NCBI GenBank assembly: GCA_949752745.1
Contig: OX457027.1
Location: 77,307,214-77,371,213, forward strand
Origin: Protula sp. h YS-2021
Taxonomy: Eukaryota; Annelida; Polychaeta; Sabellida; Serpulidae
Reading direction: 5' to 3'
DNA length: 64,000 nucleotides
The translations under genes were made by a program, and so were the position numbers. How positions within the stretch are numbered: position 1 is the first letter of the stretch; each line of letters begins with the position of its first letter. Below the pieces are notes generated by a model. That model saw only the letters and a program-made list of their open reading frames with translations. It searched no databases and had not been told where the DNA came from. Positions 33,617 to 43,917 of this stretch are shown here, in pieces.

Positions 33617-34620
33617 GTTATATCTCAGCTAGTGAATCTACCTGAAAAATGTACTGAAAAAAAACGGATACCAGGTTCGATGTTGTTCGGCTCGCAAACT
33701 GTGGTCAGGGGCCCTGTTCATGTACAGGATGAAATATAAATAAAGCCTGTGCAGGTACTGAAGGCAAGGAAAAGTGACCCGGCTGCTATACAGTAATAAT
33801 TGTGAATAGGGCCTGTGCATGTACTGAAAACAAGGAAACAGTCTTGTTTCTCAAACGACGGGAGGGTCACTAAAATCGCAAATAAAAAAGTGACACGAGA
33901 CAATTTGAAGTTAAAAATTTCCCTTATGGGCAGAAAACGTACTGCACTAGTTTTTTAGAGGAGAAATTTATCACAAATATTTGCGATGGCATTTGCGATC
34001 GCTCGTATTTTCATGCAACAAACTTTTCAAACGTTTTAATATAGCAAGTAGCACCTTTTAAACTGAGTGGTATACGTGTTATGTCATATAAAGGTTTTTA
34101 TGAAAAAATAAACCATATCATTAAACCAAAAAAGTAAAATAAAATATGAGAGAAGAATTTAATCATTGTCGGATCACCGAAATTTTCACAAACATTGCTG
34201 GTATGATTTAAATCAGTTGATTTAAATCATGATTTAAATCGTGATTTAAATCAACGTAAAAAAATCATGACACTGACACGCCAACATCATCCGGCTTAGC
34301 GCATGTGTTTAAACAGCACATTGCAGAGGAACGAAACAAAGGACAGAGATTATCTTTTGTGGCACAACTACTCCGAAATCTGGCATCTAAAGACAGTGAT
34401 GGGAAGTAATTGAAAATGTCTTTACAATGAGTAAAATATCAAGGCAGTGATTGGTACAAACAGGGGTTATCCTGTGGCACAGTGCTTCGGAAATCTAAAG
34501 AGAGTGATGCGGAGTAATTGAAATAAAACATCAATGCAGTTATCTTTAAAAACACAATGAAGTTTGTTTTTTTTACTTATTTTATTACATATTTTATTAA
34601 ATAATTAAAACTTAAAATCC
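33617..34620. other. GPATCH1 A intron 14, proximal part
   Basis: Holds two short direct repeats (GGGCCTGTGCA..GTACTGAA) at 33,740 and 33,805, shared with unit B. At 34,205-34,255 there are GATTTAAATC words typical of a class of hAT-like repeats, but no complete element can be delimited. Confidence 0.55.
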
Positions 34621-35052
34621 TAGAAAAAATTCTCAAGGCCCTTTTGTCCAACTTTTCATTTAGGGCCGTTTTGGGAAAGGCCGTGTTGGGAAAGGCCCTT
34701 ATATCCGAGACCCTTTTGTCCAAGGCCCTTCTGTCTGGATACCCTTGCCGATATATGAGCTCTGAATTTTTGGTCTTTATTTAAACTGTGAGCAACAGCA
34801 ATGGACACAAGACAAAGTAATAAATGACAGCCAAAAATTTGTCTCAATCAGGCAAAAAATCAATAGTACAAAAATCAACTTTGCTTTTGGAGTTGTTATT
34901 TTATTACACAAAAAAGAAAAAAAAAATTTTGAGAACCATATCCAAAAAAAATTCTCAAGGCCCTTTTGTCCATCTTTTCATTTAGGGCCGTTTTGGGAAA
35001 GGCCCTTATGTCCAAGGCCCTTTTGTCCGGGGCCCTTCTGTCCCGGATTCGG
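34621..35052. mobile_element. GGCCCTTTTGTCC direct-repeat insertion
   Basis: Two imperfect copies of a 105-120-bp block (AATTCTCAAGGCCCTTTTGT, TTTAGGGCCGTTTTGGGAAA) about 320 bp apart. The second copy ends some 13 bp before the e15 acceptor. Unit B has none of this at the same place, so it is an insertion in A that probably removed the normal branch-point region of e15. Class unknown. Confidence 0.6.
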
Positions 35053-35065
35053 TCGCAGGTCATAG

Positions 35066-35187
35066 CTGGGATAAACTCCTGTGTTGTAGGCTCTGACGTA
35101 AGCGACGAAAATAGCTCCAGAAAAGAGAAGCGAAAACACAAGAAGAAAGAACGCAATAGAGAAATACGCAAAGAGAAGAAAAAGAAG
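35066..35187 (+). CDS. GPATCH1: GPATCH1 A exon e15 (Lys-rich)
   Basis: Acceptor GGTCATAG, donor GTAACG. Reads AGINSCVVGSDVSDENSS then a Lys/Arg/Glu-rich run (KEKRKHKKKERNRE), the basic tail of GPATCH1. Phase 1 in, phase 0 out. Confidence 0.8.
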
Positions 35188-35370
35188 GTAACGGTTTGCT
35201 TTTTGTAGAAACATTTCGACTCAGCTATAGCACAATATTGTGACAAGTCCTTCGCGCTCTTATGAGTAAGACCAAGGGAAATGCGACGGAATGAACGAGA
35301 GATATTAAATTATTCTTCGTACTAAGTAAATTAGGAATAAGTTGAAAAACTCTTTTTCTTTTTTTTTTAG

Positions 35371-35541
35371 TCATCACATAAAAAGCACAAAAGCAAAGAG
35401 AAAAAGAAGAAAAAAGATAAAAAAGAAGGAAAAAGAAAGAAAGAAGGAAATAGTGATAAGCAGCAGTAGCGGGAGCGAGGCTGACGAGGACACAGACAGC
35501 GACTCTGTCACCCAGCCATCTAACAGTGAATTGCTGCAGAA
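35371..35541 (+). pseudogene. GPATCH1: GPATCH1 A exon e16, frameshifted
   Basis: Acceptor TTTTTTTTAG, donor GTAAGC. Begins SSHKKHKSKEKKKKKDKK like unit B, but one extra A in an A-run (171 versus 170 nt) moves the acidic Ser tail out of frame and gives a stop at a TAG near 35,468. A homopolymer sequencing error is possible. Confidence 0.8.
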
Positions 35542-35636
35542 GTAAGCCGCAACAGTTGTCGTTTATTCCGATGTTATGAGAGTATGCCCGAAGACCAGAG
35601 AAAAAGGGGGAATTTCGACATGTTGTTCCCATACAG

Positions 35637-35655
35637 GTTAAGGACTGGCAGTTAG
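35637..35655 (+). other. GPATCH1: Possible alternative last exon (short)
   Basis: After acceptor CCATACAG the phase fits e16 and reads KLRTGS then TAG. Unit B keeps acceptor, phase and stop (60,314-60,332), and has AATAAA downstream at 60,468. The alternative is e17 at 36,261. Confidence 0.45.
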
Positions 35656-35857
35656 AGAAAAGAAAGATTTGTGTTCACCCCGTTATAACCTCGTCCCTCT
35701 GCCCCATCCCATTTCCCCCTCCTCCCCCCACCCCGATCTGCAAATCTTTAATGGAATATCGGGGGAATATCGAGTGTTCATTTTTGAGTTTTCATTCGAA
35801 GTAAAGCCAGTGTTGTCCAGTCATTCAAATCAGTTTAGCAGTGTCACCGCTGTTACA

Positions 35858-36003
35858 GTTGTAACAGTCGCTCCTGTTGCTTAGCAGGTGTAACAGTCGC
35901 TCATACTGCTCAGCATGTGTAACAGTCATATTGCTCAGCATGTATAACAGTCACTCATGCTTTTCAGCATGTGTAACAGTCACTCATGCTGCTCAGCATG
36001 TAT
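35858..36003. repeat. 31-bp minisatellite, 3' region, unit A
   Basis: Four to five copies of GTGTAACAGTCACTCATGCT plus GCTCAGCAT. Unit B has about nine (60,510-60,780). Lies between the two candidate last exons. Confidence 0.9.
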
Positions 36004-36064
36004 TTTGCGTTATCTATCTTGTATTTTGTCAAAACTATTTTTTTAAATTTTTGATGCCAAGCTG

Positions 36065-36160
36065 ACTAGGCTTGGTGCCGAGTTGATCAAAAACAGTGCC
36101 GAGTCGACCAAAAAGTGCCGAGTTTGTTTGGTGCCGAGTTAGTTAAGTGCCGATTTGAAC
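36065..36160. repeat. GTGCCGAGTT short tandem words
   Basis: Five irregular copies of GTGCCGAGTTGATCAAAAA-like text. Absent at the matching place in unit B. Confidence 0.6.
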
Positions 36161-36260
36161 AAACCCCTTCCCTAAGATCTTGTTATCGCGACGGAGGAGA
36201 ATGTAAGAGCTAAACAAAGCTCACGGCGTCCTAATTTTATGTACATGTATTATATTTCAG

Positions 36261-36312
36261 ATTAAAAAATCACCCTGGCTTGAAGCGAATGACGGCGGCA
36301 GACTTTATGTGA
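36261..36312 (+). CDS. GPATCH1: GPATCH1 A exon e17 (candidate C-terminus)
   Basis: Acceptor ATATTTCAG. Joined in phase to e16 (LLQ + K) it reads LKNHPGLKRMTAADFM then TGA. This resembles the short basic LLxRLK C-terminus of the family and is a more natural end than the LRTGS exon. Unit B has one extra base here, which destroys the frame. Confidence 0.55.
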
Positions 36313-36344
36313 ACAAGAGAAAAGAGGGAACATACGGAACGTAT

Positions 36345-36575
36345 TACCCGCTTCGCTCACACTGCTTGCAGGAAGAGTTGTCAATAAGGACAGACGACAT
36401 GCTACTTTCTTCGCTCTCGGTGCTTGCCGGAAGAGTCACCAATAAAGACAGACAGGGCATGTTACTAGCTTCGCTGACGGCGCTTGCAGGAAGAGTCGCC
36501 AATAAAGACAGACTGGGCATGTTACTTGCTTCGCTGACGATGCTTGCAGGAAAAGTCACGAATGTGGATATATAA
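36345..36575. repeat. 60-bp tandem repeat downstream of e17, unit A
   Basis: Three to four copies around GCTTGCAGGAAGAGTC and GGGCATGTTACTTGCTTCGC. Period 60 bp keeps an 88-codon ORF open (LAGRVANKDRLGMLLASLT). Unit B has about one and a half copies and a different reading frame, so it is probably 3' UTR or intergenic repeat rather than protein. Confidence 0.8.
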
Positions 36576-36635
36576 AAATTTGAGGCGGGACGAGATATTC
36601 GTGTCAGGTTGAAAAATATTTGATGAAATGCACTG

Positions 36636-36641
36636 AATAAA
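36636..36641 (+). terminator. Candidate polyadenylation signal, copy A
   Basis: AATAAA in TGAATAAACACTC, 324 bp after the e17 stop. Unit B reads TGAATGATCACCC at the same place, so the signal is absent there. Confidence 0.45.
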
Positions 36642-36747
36642 CACTCAGCGACTAAATAATAATACAGTAGATGTTCGTTAATCCGAACAAGTCGGAACCG
36701 GTGAAATTTGTTCGGATTAACACTATTTCGGATAAACCGATATTTTG

Positions 36748-38081
36748 TATATGTTACAGCGAATCTATAGATTCGCTGAAAATTTCAGCGAATCTGTAGA
36801 TTCGCTGACTCACTTAGCGAATCTGTAGATTCGCTGAAAATTTTCAGCGAATCTACAGATTCGCTGGTTTTTCACCTAAAAACTTATACAGATTCGCTGA
36901 AATTGCCTGATCGGGCCATCTTATCGACATTATCACTTGCTTTCGGTAATATTTGAGATTTAATTGCTTTTGAGTGATTACGTTACTCAGTTGTATTTTA
37001 CACACCTTTTGCTTGGTTTGTGTGAAGGGAATATATTAAAATCGGGGTTGATTCTCTGTTTTCATCGCTATTAACTCATTTCATGAGGTTTTTTTGGTCA
37101 TTTGATGAAAATACAGCAATTATATGCTTTCACACCAGAACAAAGTTTCTATTCGTTGAAATCCTTGTCCTATCGGTTTCTGTTAAAATAAACTATGAGT
37201 ATGCGGAGCATCGAAAATTAACACTGATTGGATAAGCGTACCGTAATTCAATTGCAATTTATATCACCCGGAGGTGAAGAGATTTTTAAGTTGCACTCAA
37301 GGAAAAATAATTGCAATTTGGCTAATAGCAATCTGAATGATACTCAGAAGGAGAGTAATGATTGCAATTTATTTAGAAACAATAGTATTAAGATTTGCTG
37401 TGATCAATTTTATGAAACACGATAATACAAAGAGAGAAACTTAATTTAAGCCTTTGTGAATATTGATAGCAAATATTATCGAACGCTTCCAATGTTGTTT
37501 TTCATTTGAGACTAGAAATTCGCATTTCAACAAGGCATTTTAAAGCTAGTTAAATAAAAATCTGTGTAAATTTAAAAGTTCCGATTGCAATATATCCTAT
37601 TCCGAAAAAACAAGAAACTTAATTGAAGCATTTGTGAATATTGATAGCTAATATTTTCGAACGCTTTCCAATATTGTTTTTCATTTGAGACTAGAAATTC
37701 GCATTTCAACAATTCAGTTAAAGCTAGTTTAATAAAAATATATGCAATTTTAAATGTTCGGATTCCAATATAATACATTCCAAAAAAAAAAAAAACAAGA
37801 AAAAGGTATGTAAAACACCTCTGGAGTAAAGAAGTCACATGAAAGCAATTAAATTTCAAATATCACCCAACACAAGTAATTCTGTCGGTAAAGATGACTG
37901 GTCAGGCAATTTCAGCGAATCTGTATAATTTTAAAGGTGAAAAACCAGCGAATCTGTAGATTCGCTGAAAATTTCAAGCGAATCTATAGATTCGCTAAGT
38001 GAGTCAGCGAATCTACAGATTCGCTGAAATTTTCAGCGAAGCTATAGATTCGCTGGTTTTACAGATTCGCTGTGACATATA
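36748..38081. mobile_element. Foldback element FB-2
   Basis: Ends TATATGTTACAGCGAATCT and AGATTCGCTGTGACATATA, a 19-bp inverted repeat with one mismatch, extending into arms of about 160 bp built from AGCGAATCTGTAGATTCGCT-type words and a shared GGTTTTTCACCT/AGGTGAAAAACC segment. The interior carries ATTGCAAT, ACACCTTTTGCTTGG and GGTATGTAAAACACC. Its left and right halves parallel FB-1. Non-coding. Confidence 0.85.
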
Positions 38082-38149
38082 TGGGGTGGAATTCCATGCA
38101 GTGTGTTAATTTTAAGCACAAAAAAATGCATTAAATTTAATTCAACCAT

Positions 38150-38671
38150 TATCCCCCGTGGAACGGAGGGATATAGTTTTGAACTTTCCGGTCGGTCGGT
38201 CACGCTTCAGTCTCACACGCCTACAGGCCACATTAATAGATGGATTCCTTTCAAATTGTACACGGCTTCTCTGGACCCTTCCGCAGTGCAGTGGCCAAGA
38301 ATTTTCCGGATCGCAAAAAAATTGACAAAATGGCGGACTTTTGAAAATCGGCACTGCACTTAGCGTATATACGACAGTCTCGCGCCTACAGGCCATATTA
38401 ATGGATGATTCATTTCCGATTTTGTACACGGCTTCTCTGGATCCTTTCGCAGTGCAGTGATCAAGGATTTTCCGGATCCGAAAAAAATTGACAAAATGGC
38501 GGACTTTTGAAAATCGGCGCTGTACATAGCGTACCTACGACAGTCTCACGCCCCACTGGTTAATGGATTGATTCGTTTGAATGTTGGACACTGCGTCTAC
38601 CTATCCTTCCACTTTAAAATTTTGCATAGTCAACACGCAACAGCCTTACACCATATCGGCCACGGGGGATA
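38150..38671. mobile_element. Hairpin-headed inverted-repeat element HH-2
   Basis: Perfect 12-bp inverted ends TATCCCCCGTGG and CCACGGGGGATA. The left end folds with ACGGAGGGATA and is followed by TAGTTTTGAAC and GGTCGGTCGGTC. The interior has two imperfect copies of a block with CTCACGCC, TACACGGCTTCTCTGGA, GCAGTG and AAATTGACAAAATGGCGGAC. Non-coding. Confidence 0.85.
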
Positions 38672-40189
38672 GACGTACTCCTCGAGACGTAGTCAAGTTT
38701 AATAAGGCTTAAAGCATTCTGTTGAATATAACAATACTAAAACAAGTTAAATAACACAAAATGAAGCAAAATCATATGAGTGAAAATCGCTCTAACTTGC
38801 TGAAAAAGTTTTTGATTCTTTTCTGGCTTGTGTTCATAGCTCGGTTCTTTTTTCTAAGAAACTAGTTACACTGTTCAAGTTTTAAAACATTTTCGTTGCA
38901 GTTGGGCATGTTCCAACTGTCCGTGTGGATAAAGTGCTTGGTGTAACGTTTAGATCTTTAACCAGTTTGTTATTTTTACACCCTGTTCAAGTTCTTTTAA
39001 TGCTCTGTACTTTAGCTCGAGAGTACTCGCTACGTTTCCGTTTGCTAGCCGCATTTGAACAGTTAATTAGGCAGTGTTTCTTGTTCTGAATCTATGTTCA
39101 ATTTGGTGACATAGCAGTTAAGAACGGAGGGGGGGGGGGGTTGTGAGCATGCGTGACATTCTTGCATTGACATTTTAATGTTTGTGAATCAGGCACCTAC
39201 TCACACAAACAATAGGCGTTATTTGACAGATTTGTTTTGTTTTGATAAAATATATATTCGTTAATCCGAATTTTTTGGTATAAATGTGTAATAAAATTTG
39301 TCGGGACAGGGCTATTTTGTTCGGATAAATCGATATTTCGGATAAACAGTGTTCGGATTAGCGAGCATCAGCTGTAAATAAAAAAGAATAAGTGAAAGAA
39401 TAAAGAAGTGAAAAAAGGATGAAGAGCGTTTGATATCTTCAGTGGAAAGAAATCTTCAACAAAATTACCTGTAATTTCTGACCGACAGTTATCAATTCAC
39501 ATTTAGGACGTGAAAAAGTGAAATGTTCAGATGAGACTTCTATGACGTCTAAGGAGATGAGAGATTAAGCTCCTTGCAGATAACATTCAAGTATACCCGG
39601 CTGCCTTTTATTTTTTGGAGGGATTTAGTTCAGTTATTGCCAGTTTCTGCTAGACATTTCTATGCTCAGCCTTCATGTTAAAAAATCACAAAACTTTCAG
39701 CAAATAAGCGCAGCAAAATCAATTTTGTCGAATGTGTGATAAGTGTGTGATAAGTCCTGTACACTGATGTTGTGTGTGCACTGGGCGTTTGTAGTTGAAA
39801 ATCTTAGCTTGTAGGCCCTTGTGGCTGTCAACTTTTTTTTTTTTTTTTTGGCTTTACTATTTTTAGCTCAGTCGGCTTTTGGGGCATCCGTTGTCAGTTA
39901 TATGGGTGTGTGTGTGAACAAATTGTCAAACTGCTACTCTTGCCACATTTCTGCTCCGATTAATTGGATTCCTTTCCAATTTTTGCACGAAAGTTCCTTA
40001 GGTAGGCCTCTCTTGAAAAATCACGTTTTAGACTACGTTGGCCTGGTCTTATCACATCAAAAGACGGGCATCCGTCGTCTGTTTATACGTATGTACGTGT
40101 GTTAATTTTTGTTTAAAATGCTTCTTCACCTTTAGTTTCGATGGTATTCCTTTCAAATTTTGTACGAACGTTCTCTAGTTTCTCGGGTG

Positions 40190-41700
40190 AAAAAAAACTT
40201 TTTGGCGATCCGCCAAAAATTGGCCGAAGGGGGGACATTTAAAATTTTTAGGTTGCCAAATTTTAAAATGCTTCTTCTCCCACAATTTTGATCAGATTTT
40301 CTTTACATTTTGTGCGAATGGTCTCTAGGTAGCCATCTCTTGAAAAAGTACTTTTTTAGGCGATCCGCAAAAAATTGGCCAAATGGGGGCATTTATAACT
40401 TTTTGGTAGCCAGTTTTCAAAATGGCTCCCCCAATTTTCCTCCCAGAATGATTCTTTATAGACCTCTCTTGAAAAATTACTTTTTCTTGGCGATCCGCCA
40501 AAATTGAAAAATGAATAAACATGCGCAGTGGTCCGAAATGTGGACCGCGCATCAACACAAGCTGAAAAAAAACATGCGCACTCGTCCGAACTGCAAACCG
40601 CTCATCAACAGAAGTTGAATAAACATACGCATTAGTCCGAAATGCGAACCGCACATGGATGTAAATTAAATAAACGTGCGCACTGGTTCGAAATGCAAAA
40701 AGTGCATCTACACAAGTAATATAAACATGCGCGCTGGTTCAAAATGCGAACCGCACATCGACGCAAGTTAAATGAACATGCGTACTGGTCCGAAATGCAA
40801 ATCCCACAAAATAATACATAGCAAAACATTGAAACTTTAGTAATACTGTTTTAGACGCAGCGTTTTCTTCTTGTCAAAACAACAACGCAAACGTAATCAC
40901 ATGTGTTTGATCATATCACCATTCACTGGTCGTTTCTGTTCCTTGAAATGATATTGTATGTCCGACCAACAGTACACGTGTGTGGATAGTTTCGAAACGT
41001 TGTTCGAAGGTATCTCTGATAGACTACCCAGTCTACCAGAGATATACCAGATCTGTTTCCCATTTTTTGGGAAACAAATCTTTGTATGTATTTATCGGTC
41101 TATGTTCGGGTCCGTTGCTAAAATAATTATTTAGCTAGCTCTTTGCCATCTCGTCTTTTGAAGCCCAATTTTTCAAGGAAATTCCCTTATTCATGCTCGC
41201 TGGAATTGGTCTTATCGCCTTTTGTAAGCTGGGACTTTGTCCTTGGACACACTTGTACACTGGGACTACCACATTTGGCAACCATGCAAGCTTATTCATA
41301 CGTGATTCACTAGATCTCGGCTGGTCACAATGTCCCCGGAATTCTTTTTTTTTTTTTGCGATCCGCCAAAAATTGGCTAAATGGGAACATTTATAACTTC
41401 TTGATTGCCAATTTTGAAAATGCCTCTCCCACCATTTTGATCAGATTTTCTTTAACGTTTGCACGATTGTTCTCTAGGTAGATCTCTCTTGAAAAAATGT
41501 ATTTTTTTGGCGATCGGCCAAATATTGGCCAAATAGGCGGGCATTTTTAAATTTATTGGTTTTTAATTTTGAAAAAGTTTCTTCTCCCACAATTTTGATT
41601 AATTCCTTTCCAACTTTGTCGGATTGTTCTCCAGGTAGGCCTCTCTTGAAAAATTCCTATTTTTGGCGATTGGTCGAAAATTGGCCAAAGGGGGGCATTT
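40190..41700. repeat. Satellite S1 blocks, unit B
   Basis: S1 units at 40,190-40,520 and 41,340-41,700, separated by an S2 array and by gene-free text at 40,830-41,330. The order matches units A and C. Confidence 0.75.
40515..40805. repeat. Satellite S2 (51-bp unit), unit B
   Basis: Six copies of a unit centred on CATGCGCACTGGTCCGAAAT followed by GCGAACCGC.CATCAACGCAAGTT. The same satellite occurs at 62,930-63,210 and 63,716-64,000. Confidence 0.9.
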
Positions 41701-41819
41701 ATGTCTCCCAGACCTAGGGTAGACGTTCTGTGTGTGTATGTGTGGTTGTGTATTTGTGTCAGTCTGTTGAGAACAAAATGTTGTGTACAAGATATCTCGA
41801 GAACGAAAAGTCGAATAAC

Positions 41820-42400
41820 TTCAAACTTAGTCTATATATGACGTCATCGCGTATGGCGTCATCGCGTAAAATATGTATGTATTTTGCACAAGATTTTGTT
41901 TGCAAAACTTCAAACTTAGTCTATATATGACGTCATCGCGTATGGCGTCATCGCGTAAAATATGTATGAATTTTGCACAAGATTTTGTTTGCAAAATATC
42001 TCAGTAATGGAAAGTCACATCGACTTTAAATTTTATCTGGATATTCCTTGGCTCATTCGAACGGTTCTGTCAATTTTTGACGCAAGTTATGTTATTAGGG
42101 AAGGCGTATGATGTCATTACGTAAAAGTCTTGTATGTAAGATTTCTCAGCCGCTGAACATCGGAGAAAGTTAAAACTTGGTGGGTTTTTCGCTTGGTTAG
42201 TCCGAAGGATTTTTCAATTTTGTCGCCAGTACAACGAACGATTACGGTGTGTGACGTCATCACGTAAAATAGGCATTTAATTTGGACAAGATCTTGTGTA
42301 CACGATATCTCGATGACGGGAAGTCATATCGACCTCATATTTTGTATGAGTGTTCTTTGGATCAGTCGGATGATTCTATAAACTTTTGACGAGTGTACTC
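41820..42400. other. Gene-free stretch with 83-bp direct duplication
   Basis: Text from TCAAACTTAGTCTATATATG to GATTTTGTTTGCAAAA occurs twice in a row (41,820-41,905 and 41,903-41,988). Otherwise AT-rich and non-coding, partly matching 1.2-1.5 kb of unit A. Confidence 0.65.
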
Positions 42401-42581
42401 TTGTGTATTGTGTGTAGTGGCCGCTCTAGTTTGTTTTTTTATTTTGCCCGTTTAATTTGCAACTGAATTGGCATATGTATGGGAAACACCCGATGCTAGG
42501 AATTGGCTTGTACAAGCTAGCGAGACTGCCTAAAAAGAAAGAAAATCACGGTTTCGAATAAATTTTCGACATTTTTGCGTT

Positions 42582-42944
42582 TTGCGTGCCATAAAAATGA
42601 GAAGTATTTGCCGCCAAACTTTAGTGAAGTATCCTTTTCCTGCTGTGGCCCGCGTGGCTCCAGAACATCGAAAACGCTTGGCACTGGAAATGAACGAGTC
42701 TAATAATGCTGAAAAATCCCGAAACGGCCACTTGAATGGTCTTTGTGCGAGCGATTTATTCCATTGCGTACAGTTGTTCGATTTAACCTTTCTCGGTAGC
42801 TATCGGGTGGGGGGGGGGGAGGATTTATGGGTAAGGGTTGTATTCGATGGCTGGGATTTGAATGCAAGAAGAGTAGTTGCTTTCAGAGGTAGCGTGTTCA
42901 GGGTAACTGGACATTGTTTGATCAGCATTAAAACAGGTAATTAA
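42582..42944 (+). other. Small ORF preserved in both units (B copy)
   Basis: Counterpart of 2,544-2,729, with YPFPAVARVAPE and MNESNNAEKSRNGHLNGL. The open frame is longer here because the early stop of A is a Cys codon. No recognised domain. Confidence 0.3.
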
Positions 42945-43798
42945 ATGGCTGCCTGGAAAATACCCTTGCCTGTCTAGGCGAGACTTTTGTACATGATTTA
43001 ACTAGTGTAGCTTTTTTGTAAAAGTGTAAATTAACACTATTATGTAAAATAGGAATATCTCAAGCAGATATAGACCAACGTAGATTGAGGATAATTCAGC
43101 TTCTGTGATTGTCTATAAATATCTGTTAGATTTAGCCTGGTGAGATCTGTTCCGGAATAGTCCTATTTCGCCTTATTTCGCCTTCAGCGAAAACTGTTTT
43201 GATTCTTATCTGCTTAATATATTCTTATTTTAAATAATATTATCAACAGTATTTTTTAATTATTATATTACTGTCGTCACACCGATTTAGCAGGTCATTT
43301 GCCTGTACATCTACCTCGGTTGGGGCGAAAGCGGAACATCTTATTTGCTACAGAAAACTGTGCAGGGATATGTTGAGTAATGTACGTGCGCACTGTTTCT
43401 GCATCCAAACAGAAACGGATATTGGAAGCTGTCTTGGAGGAGCAACACTGTTTACTTAATTTGTTTGATCGCTCACTCCCGAGACTGAAACATCCCAAGA
43501 TTACCTTTCAGTGTCCGAGGGTTTTGACCCACCAGATAAGTTTTTTTTCAGTCGAATAAATCAGCCCTTGATACTGCCGAGTTGTATCGCATCGGTTAAC
43601 AACTGTTCGAGATTTTCAAAACCGGTTAACCTGTTTCAAAATTAAAAGCGGTTCTAAACCGCAAATTAAAGAATCAGTCTTAGGTTTAAGTGCAGTTATT
43701 TAAGTGAGAATCGTAAATACCTTATAAACAACTACAGCCACCAGACAGAAAGATTTGTTAGAGGGTAATTGTCATTTTTAGGGTTAAATGATGCTGCT

Positions 43799-43807
43799 TG
43801 TATATAT

Positions 43808-43858
<51 letters not shown>

Positions 43859-43859
43859 G

Positions 43860-43917
<58 letters not shown>
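43799..43917. repeat. (TA)n then (TG)n microsatellite
   Basis: About 58 bp of TATA text followed by a nearly pure 56-bp TG run. ORFs on either strand are artefacts. Confidence 0.97.

Larger units (their letters stand above)
4930..36641 (+). pseudogene. GPATCH1: GPATCH1 orthologue, copy A (disrupted, exons e8-e12 triplicated)
   Basis: GPATCH1 is a nuclear G-patch protein of the spliceosome; its known partner is the DEAH helicase DHX35. Exons in order match the family: the G-patch (KLGWKKGQGIGPRLK), then VHGLGYSGINVHAAL, VYATES..FGWTAP, VIYLGKVLEGF, FKPFAKDAAKQQRYE, MTEWERQKEREDFARAA, MKMFGKLTRERYEWH, MDIFKAIF, DSYGPALPP, a Lys-rich tail and an acidic Ser tail. Lesions are the missing N-terminal exon, 8 bp lost in e5, an e10/e11 phase mismatch, no usable e13, a frameshift in e16, and exons e8-e12 present three times. 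An antisense TRIM gene sits between e12 and e14. AATAAA at 36,636 is a plausible end. Allelic or assembly error is the main alternative to a pseudogene. Confidence 0.85.
36665..39374. mobile_element. pogo/Tigger-like DNA transposon remnant with nested insertions
   Basis: Ends begin CAGTAGATGTTCGTTAATCC and, on the opposite strand, CAGCTGATGCTCGCTAATCC; 20 of the first 24 bases match. The style is CAGT..CTCG.TAATCCGAAC, as in pogo/Tigger elements. It is flanked by TA on both sides. Unit B reads TAATAATAAATAAAAAAG across the site, an empty target with a single TA. No transposase is left. Foldback FB-2 and hairpin element HH-2 lie inside it. Confidence 0.85.
1..39860. repeat. Tandem segmental-duplication unit A
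   Basis: First copy of a large direct duplication. Its start (satellite block, GCATCCGTCGTC-like text), the small conserved ORF near 2.55 kb, the GA tract, the GPATCH1 exons, the antisense TRIM gene and the 3' GPATCH1 exons all recur in the same order and orientation in unit B. Unit A is about 40 kb against 22 kb for B. The excess is an internal 5-kb triplication plus transposons for which B often shows the empty site. The window begins almost exactly at a unit boundary, so more units may lie to the left. A collapsed or expanded assembly remains possible. Confidence 0.85.

Noticed and set aside
33331..33645. Met at 33,331 as the start of a separate 104-codon gene
   Set aside because: The coding signal begins at the e14 acceptor (33,472); the upstream part crosses a poly-G run that differs in unit B.
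34200..34270. A complete hAT element marked by GATTTAAATC words
   Set aside because: Only one cluster of these words is seen; no second end or target duplication could be found.
40515..40805. CRISPR-like array of 51-bp repeats
   Set aside because: Repeats are contiguous and diverged with no unique spacers, and the DNA is animal; this is a satellite.
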